The notes under the pieces were generated by a model. It saw only the letters and a list, made by a program, of their open reading frames with translations, had not been told where the DNA came from and ran no database searches. Shown here piece by piece: positions 60,061 to 64,000 of a stretch of DNA of 64,000 nt. Both the position numbers and the translations under genes were made by a program. The DNA comes from an uncultured Flavobacteriaceae bacterium (GTDB taxonomy: Bacteria > Bacteroidota > Bacteroidia > Flavobacteriales > Flavobacteriaceae). The stretch covers positions 1,790,308 through 1,854,307 of the forward strand of contig CANKZG010000001.1 of assembly GCA_947488435.1 (NCBI GenBank). Reading direction: 5' to 3'. The stretch's first letter is position 1. Each line of letters opens with the position of its first letter.

Positions 60061-60465
60061 ATGAAAGGAGAAAAGGATTTAGAAGTACTCGTTCGGTGTT
60101 TAGAGCCTGTGTTAAATGCCGGAACTTTTGTGTTTTGTACTACAAAAACGTCAAATATTGTTCCTTTCGATCAGATTGTTGCTTCGATCAGGGAAACCGA
60201 AGGAACAACCTTAATTCTAGATCAGAGGGTTGCAGATAACTACAATTTAAAGTACCATTATAAAGCGGCGTGGATAACACTTAAAGTTCATTCTTCTCTG
60301 GATGCAATTGGTTTAACTGCATTATTTTCAGACTGCATGGCAAAACATGCTATTTCGTGTAATGTTGTAGCTGGTTATTATCACGATCATATCTTTGTTG
60401 CAGAAAAAGAAGCCTTGAAAGCAATAGAAGTTTTAAAAGAATTTTCAAAGAATTATAGTAGTTAA
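60061..60465 (+). CDS. ACT-domain amino-acid-binding protein
   Basis: 134 residues with the double-ACT pattern of small stand-alone regulators: GTFVFCTTKTSNIVPFDQIV, REVEGTTLILD-like strand (ETEGTTLILDQRVADNY), AAWITLKVHSSLDAIGLTAL and ISCNVVAGYYHDHIFV. ACT domains bind amino acids and control linked enzymes. It begins 8 nt after the CtlX-like gene, so it may sense arginine, citrulline or a related ligand. Ends 18 nt from a convergent transporter gene. Confidence 0.8.
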   Translation: MKGEKDLEVLVRCLEPVLNAGTFVFCTTKTSNIVPFDQIVASIRETEGTTLILDQRVADNYNLKYHYKAAWITLKVHSSLDAIGLTALFSDCMAKHAISCNVVAGYYHDHIFVAEKEALKAIEVLKEFSKNYSS

Positions 60466-60483
60466 ATGACTAAAACTTCGCGG

Positions 60484-61968
60484 TTATTTCTTTTTTTTTA
60501 GTTCCCAAAAGAAAATGAGCGTCATTACAACCATAAAAAAGGCGAAGGGGAGAGAGGTGATAATTAACAAGATCTGAACTGCTTCCAATACATTTACGTT
60601 CGATCGTGCGTTTCCTAAAAGAGTTAAAGCGATGGTGGCTAGAAGTACCACAACAGACCATAGTAAACGGTGTTTTTTATGTGGTATTTTTTTTCCCCTA
60701 TCTGTAAACATACTTAAAACAAAAACTGCGGAATCTACTGAAGTGACTAAAAAACTAATAAGTAAAAATAGCGTCACAAAATTTAAAAAAGTTGCAAATG
60801 GATAGTTTTCAAAGAAAACAAAAATTGAAGAAAATACATTTCCAAATTCATTCTGATAACTTCCCCAATTTTCAATAATTACGAACGCTGAATTCCCAAA
60901 TACGGAAAACCAAAAAAAGGTTCCCAACGAAGGAATTAACAATACCCCTAGCAACAATTGACGTAATGTCCTACCTCTAGAAATTCGAGCAATAAAAATT
61001 CCTGTAAAAGGAGCCCATGCTAGCCAAAAGGCCCAGTAATAAAAGGTCCAATCCGTTAAAAAAGTAATGCCGGGATTATAAGAGCCATAGGCAAGGCTCA
61101 TAGGGATAAAATCCACTAAATAGGCAAAGAGTGCTTTTACAAAAGTATTTAGAATACCTCCGATATCACTGGTAATGAATACGAATAATAACAGTAGAAG
61201 TGTTATTAGAATATTGAATTTTGAAATCAATTTAATGCCTTTATTAACCCCTTTCCAAACCGAAATAAAAGCTAAACTAGATATTAATACGGCAAGTAAA
61301 ATTGTGGTAGTAACCCCAAAAGCTCCTTCAAAAATATGGTTCAACCCTCCATTGATTTGGGCAGTTCCTAAACCTACTGCAGCGATTAATCCAAAAACGG
61401 TAGTAATTATAGTCGTACTATCGATTCCCGTATGTACATGTTTATTCGGGATAATACTGCTAATGGTTGCGCTAACACTCACTTTTTTATTTTGAACAAA
61501 TAAGGCATAACCTACAACCATAGCAAAAATTCCATAAAATGCCCAAGCCGTAAAACCCCATTGGTAGAAGGTAAATTCTAAGGCTAAAACTTCAGGAGTA
61601 TGATGTGAGTTGTAAGGAGGGTTTTGTTGCATAAAAACAGGTTCTTGCACAGCTCGCAGTAAGATTCCGGCTCCCATTCCAGCACTGTATAGCATTGCAA
61701 TCCATGCCCATAAGGAATGCTCCGGGCGATCCTCATTTTTTCCCAATCGACGTTTGCCTAGCGGAGAAAATGCAATTCCCAATAATAGCAGTACGCAAGC
61801 CAAGCCTAAATACAAGTAAAAGAACCCAAAGTGATTTCTTACCCAAATTGAAATTTTTTCAATTATGGTATAGGTAGCCGCAGTATCCAGAATAACTACC
61901 ATTGTAAAAAGTAGCAACACGGATAGGGAAATAGATAGTAGTGGATTTTTTCGAAACTTAGCAATCAA
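60484..61968 (-). CDS. BCCT family transporter (betaine/carnitine/choline type)
   Basis: A 494-residue membrane protein with about 12 helices. The BCCT signature is clear: DWTFYYWAFWLAWAPFTGIF and IARISRGRTLRQ, with SAGMGAGILLRAVQEP in the early part and SVDSAVFVLSMFTDRG near the end. Members import quaternary ammonium compounds such as glycine betaine, usually with sodium or protons, for osmoprotection. The substrate is not predictable from these motifs. Convergent with the citrulline-like cluster. Confidence 0.93.
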   Translation of the reverse strand: MIAKFRKNPLLSISLSVLLLFTMVVILDTAATYTIIEKISIWVRNHFGFFYLYLGLACVLLLLGIAFSPLGKRRLGKNEDRPEHSLWAWIAMLYSAGMGAGILLRAVQEPVFMQQNPPYNSHHTPEVLALEFTFYQWGFTAWAFYGIFAMVVGYALFVQNKKVSVSATISSIIPNKHVHTGIDSTTIITTVFGLIAAVGLGTAQINGGLNHIFEGAFGVTTTILLAVLISSLAFISVWKGVNKGIKLISKFNILITLLLLLFVFITSDIGGILNTFVKALFAYLVDFIPMSLAYGSYNPGITFLTDWTFYYWAFWLAWAPFTGIFIARISRGRTLRQLLLGVLLIPSLGTFFWFSVFGNSAFVIIENWGSYQNEFGNVFSSIFVFFENYPFATFLNFVTLFLLISFLVTSVDSAVFVLSMFTDRGKKIPHKKHRLLWSVVVLLATIALTLLGNARSNVNVLEAVQILLIITSLPFAFFMVVMTLIFFWELKKKK

Positions 61969-62028
61969 GGCTCATGTAACTTAAGATTCAAATAAAGCAA
62001 GGGTAAGGTATGAATTTCAAAATTAAGA

Positions 62029-62454
62029 TTATAAATCTTCAATAGATGTAGGTGTATTATCGGCTTTATAATCTAACAATTTTTTAAAAAATTTCTGAAT
62101 AGCTTTGGTGTCTGCTCGAACCTTGATATAATAATGATCCTTAAAAATTGAATAAATTCCAATATCACCTTTGTAAATAGTGAGTTTATAAAAAGGAATC
62201 ACTAAAGCATAAGTTTCCAATAAGGATCTAAAACGTAGAATAATACCCTTTGGACGTAGTTCTATATTACACGAATTGGTCGCATTATCTAAAATCAATA
62301 AGTTCTGTATTTCAACACTGGTAGCGGTAACAAACAATTTAGGAGAGCCAATGCCACCTAAAGCAAAACGTTCCTTAAGCGTAAAGGGTTTGCCTACTTC
62401 TTCGTTTATTTTTTGACTAAGTTTTTTATTTGTATAAGAGACATTTACGAGCAT
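62029..62454 (-). CDS. Conserved hypothetical protein
   Basis: 141 residues of no family I recognise. No signal peptide or membrane helix. Mixed alpha/beta, with beta strands (ATSVEIQNLLILD, GIILRFRSL, ALVIPFYKLTIYKGD) and a C-terminal helix KAIQKFFKKLLDYK, reminiscent of PH-like folds, but this is only a guess. Lies ~60 nt upstream of, and on the same strand as, the BCCT gene. Confidence 0.55.
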   Translation of the reverse strand: MLVNVSYTNKKLSQKINEEVGKPFTLKERFALGGIGSPKLFVTATSVEIQNLLILDNATNSCNIELRPKGIILRFRSLLETYALVIPFYKLTIYKGDIGIYSIFKDHYYIKVRADTKAIQKFFKKLLDYKADNTPTSIEDL

Positions 62455-62730
62455 AGAAATCCAACTATTTTGACCAATTTTCTCATTTACATTTGAGCAT
62501 TATAAATTTACAAATTCCTTAGGGTTTATAGGCAAACAACTCTTGATATACATCATTTTTCTGAAGGATGTTTGTGTTTTATAGTCAATCTTAGCGGCTA
62601 CGTTTTATCAAACCCTTGAATTCTTTTTCCGCGAGTTATCTAACTGCTAGTTGTAATTCTATGGCTTGTTAGGAAATTCTGTCGTATGAGTTATATAGGT
62701 TATCGTTAGGTGTTATTTAACATTTTAAGA
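62455..62730. other. Non-coding gap with no clear content
   Basis: 276 bp of AT-rich DNA. Short repeats (for example GAGTTAT twice) and a small AACT/AGTT stem near 62640 are visible, but no gene, terminator or promoter of good quality. Confidence 0.4.
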
Positions 62731-63642
62731 TCATTCAAAGAAAGACAGGATGGAAGTAAGCCATGTTTCGGGAGAACCAATTTGACAAAAGTGTCCAACG
62801 TCTTCCATAATGGTTAGTTTGGCCTTAGGGCAGATCTTTTTTTTAAGACGATATGCCATTTCGACGCTAGCTACCTTATCTTTATTTCCCCAACAAATAT
62901 GAATAGGAACTTTCGTGTTTTTTAGGGCAGGTAACCAACGTTCCGACTCATATTTTTTTCTATCAAGAATGTATTTAATGGTAAGGTATGTAATAGCCCT
63001 ACCCTCATTTTGAATGTTCATTTCCCATAGCCTTGAGATTTCCATTTCGCTTAAGGTACTGTTGCCGTGTGCGCTCTTTATTTGATGTTTAAAAAGCCAC
63101 TTGTTGGAAAGTATTGACAGAAACTTGCCAAAACTGGTCAATAAAAGTTTTTGCATTATTCTTAATTCCGCCAACTCAAGGATTACACTTCCATTGGTTA
63201 GTGTATAACTTTTAAATCCAATCGTAAACCAATTCGGAATCGATTTTTCTACCTCTCTAGCAATCAATTCCGTAGCTACGCTATCTCCCATATCGTGAGC
63301 TAATAAATGTCCTCCAGTTATTCCAAAATATTTCCAAACTTCAAGTGCAACGTCCGCTTGTTTCAATAAAGAGTAAGAATATCCGGTTTTAGGCTTATCA
63401 CTTAACCCATAACCGGGAAAGTCAAACAGAATTATTCTTTCAAAACGCTCTAACAACCCGCTTGCCACTAAATGATATGAAAATGAGCTTTCAGGAAATC
63501 CATGTAATAAGAGTAAGGTGGCATGAGGTAATGCGGATGAATTTCCTATTTCTTGAGTAAAGACCTTAATTCCACCAGCTTTTGTCGCATTTATATACAC
63601 CCCATTTGTCTTCCATTGTTTTATTGCTGGATCTTTAATCAT
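62731..63642 (-). CDS. Alpha/beta hydrolase with Asp nucleophile (MEST/epoxide-hydrolase-like)
   Basis: 303 residues. HGFPESSFSYH is the oxyanion-hole motif; the nucleophile elbow reads AHDMGDSVA, with Asp as the nucleophile, as in epoxide hydrolases, haloalkane dehalogenases and the MEST group. Acid Asp is in WGNKDKVASVEM and His in DVGHFCQIGSPETW. No signal peptide. The substrate is unknown. Downstream of an NTF2-like gene on the same strand. Confidence 0.85.
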   Translation of the reverse strand: MIKDPAIKQWKTNGVYINATKAGGIKVFTQEIGNSSALPHATLLLLHGFPESSFSYHLVASGLLERFERIILFDFPGYGLSDKPKTGYSYSLLKQADVALEVWKYFGITGGHLLAHDMGDSVATELIAREVEKSIPNWFTIGFKSYTLTNGSVILELAELRIMQKLLLTSFGKFLSILSNKWLFKHQIKSAHGNSTLSEMEISRLWEMNIQNEGRAITYLTIKYILDRKKYESERWLPALKNTKVPIHICWGNKDKVASVEMAYRLKKKICPKAKLTIMEDVGHFCQIGSPETWLTSILSFFE

Positions 63643-63687
63643 TTCGTTTTTTAGTTAAGTAGAACAGGACTACCAAGCTATTATGGT

Positions 63688-64000
63688 TTACTTAAACTTT
63701 TTTGGTATTGGATTGTCAGTTCTTTCACTATCAAACATCCATGAAAGAATCCACCATCTATTTCCATCATTGTATAATTGAATACTGTTTATCCCTCTGT
63801 CTGTAACAGGTCCATTTTTTTCTTCTGTTGTTTCATAGGTAGACCAAACGTGAGTGATATTCCCAAATGTTTGTGTTTCTCTTTTGATCTCATACTCCCA
63901 AAATCCAATTTTTGGTACCCCAAAACTTTTATGATAATCAGACAAATGCTGTGATATGATATAGGGTTTATTGCTTTTATCTTTTCCAGTAACTGATATT
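63688..64000 (-). CDS. SnoaL/NTF2-like domain protein, 5' end beyond the window
   Basis: The frame stays open through base 64000, so about 104 C-terminal codons are visible. The segment has the NTF2-like pattern: EIKRETQTFGNITHVWSTYE strand pair, then GINSIQLYNDGNRWWILSWM. This fold serves small enzymes or ligand-binding modules. A TTG within the frame at 63945 is probably not the true start because coding-like sequence (VTGKDKSNKPYIISQH) continues upstream. Confidence 0.65.
   Translation of the reverse strand, partial: ISVTGKDKSNKPYIISQHLSDYHKSFGVPKIGFWEYEIKRETQTFGNITHVWSTYETTEEKNGPVTDRGINSIQLYNDGNRWWILSWMFDSERTDNPIPKKFK

Noticed and set aside
62455-62730. Possible cassette recombination (attC-like) site or gene remnant
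   Set aside because: Short repeats only; no pair of core sites with proper symmetry and no integrase nearby.

Overview
The window is chromosomal DNA of a gliding member of the Flavobacteriaceae (phylum Bacteroidota). This rests on low G+C, Bacteroidota-type promoters (TTTG, about 19 bp, TAnnTTTG), many GTG/TTG starts, weak Shine-Dalgarno sites, gldB-gldC, a 644-residue FtsZ with a long acidic linker, a FtsI-type PBP with a PASTA domain, and zinc-less S14, L36 and DnaG. No phage, insertion sequence or CRISPR array was seen; almost everything looks like resident housekeeping DNA.

Layout. (1) 1-6107: tail of a transglutaminase-like envelope protein, a MazG-like pyrophosphohydrolase, aroA, queA, rlmN and a polyprenyl synthetase. 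(2) 6217-8774: an ECF sigma factor, a single-pass membrane protein and a secreted coiled-coil/beta-barrel protein, the least understood module here. (3) 8992-16943: dnaG, an orphan NarL-type regulator, nadE, gldB-gldC, a thioredoxin-like protein, a subclass B1-like metallo-beta-lactamase, engB and an alpha/beta hydrolase. (4) 17212-32630: the dcw division and cell-wall cluster mraZ-rsmH-ftsL-ftsI-murE-mraY-murD-ftsW-murG-murC-ftsQ-ftsA-ftsZ, with no murF, murB or ddl, headed by three MraZ-type boxes at exact 10-bp spacing. (5) 32729-34517: a YqeY-like protein, tRNA-Arg(UCG) and a lone sulfotransferase. (6) 34801-51979: merged str-S10-spc-alpha ribosomal operons from rpsL to rplQ, including secY, infA and rpoA, with structured gaps before rplC, rpsK and rpsD. 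(7) 52077-57691: carA, eno, glycogen synthase and citrate synthase. (8) 57792-61968: two guanidino-group-modifying enzyme homologues (DDAH-like and CtlX-like), an ABM-fold protein, an ACT-domain protein and a convergent BCCT transporter. (9) 62029-64000: a conserved hypothetical, a MEST-like hydrolase with an Asp nucleophile and a partial NTF2-like protein.

The genes mostly serve growth: precursor supply (aroA, nadE, carA, polyprenyl carrier), replication start (dnaG), wall synthesis and septation, translation, secretion and central carbon. The best leads for something undescribed are changes inside familiar proteins (DnaG without zinc ligands, a response regulator with Glu at the phospho-acceptor site, a transglutaminase fold without catalytic Cys/His), structured leaders inside the ribosomal operon, the sigma-membrane-barrel module and the guanidino/citrulline cluster. 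I did not find a clearly new multi-gene defence or biosynthetic system.
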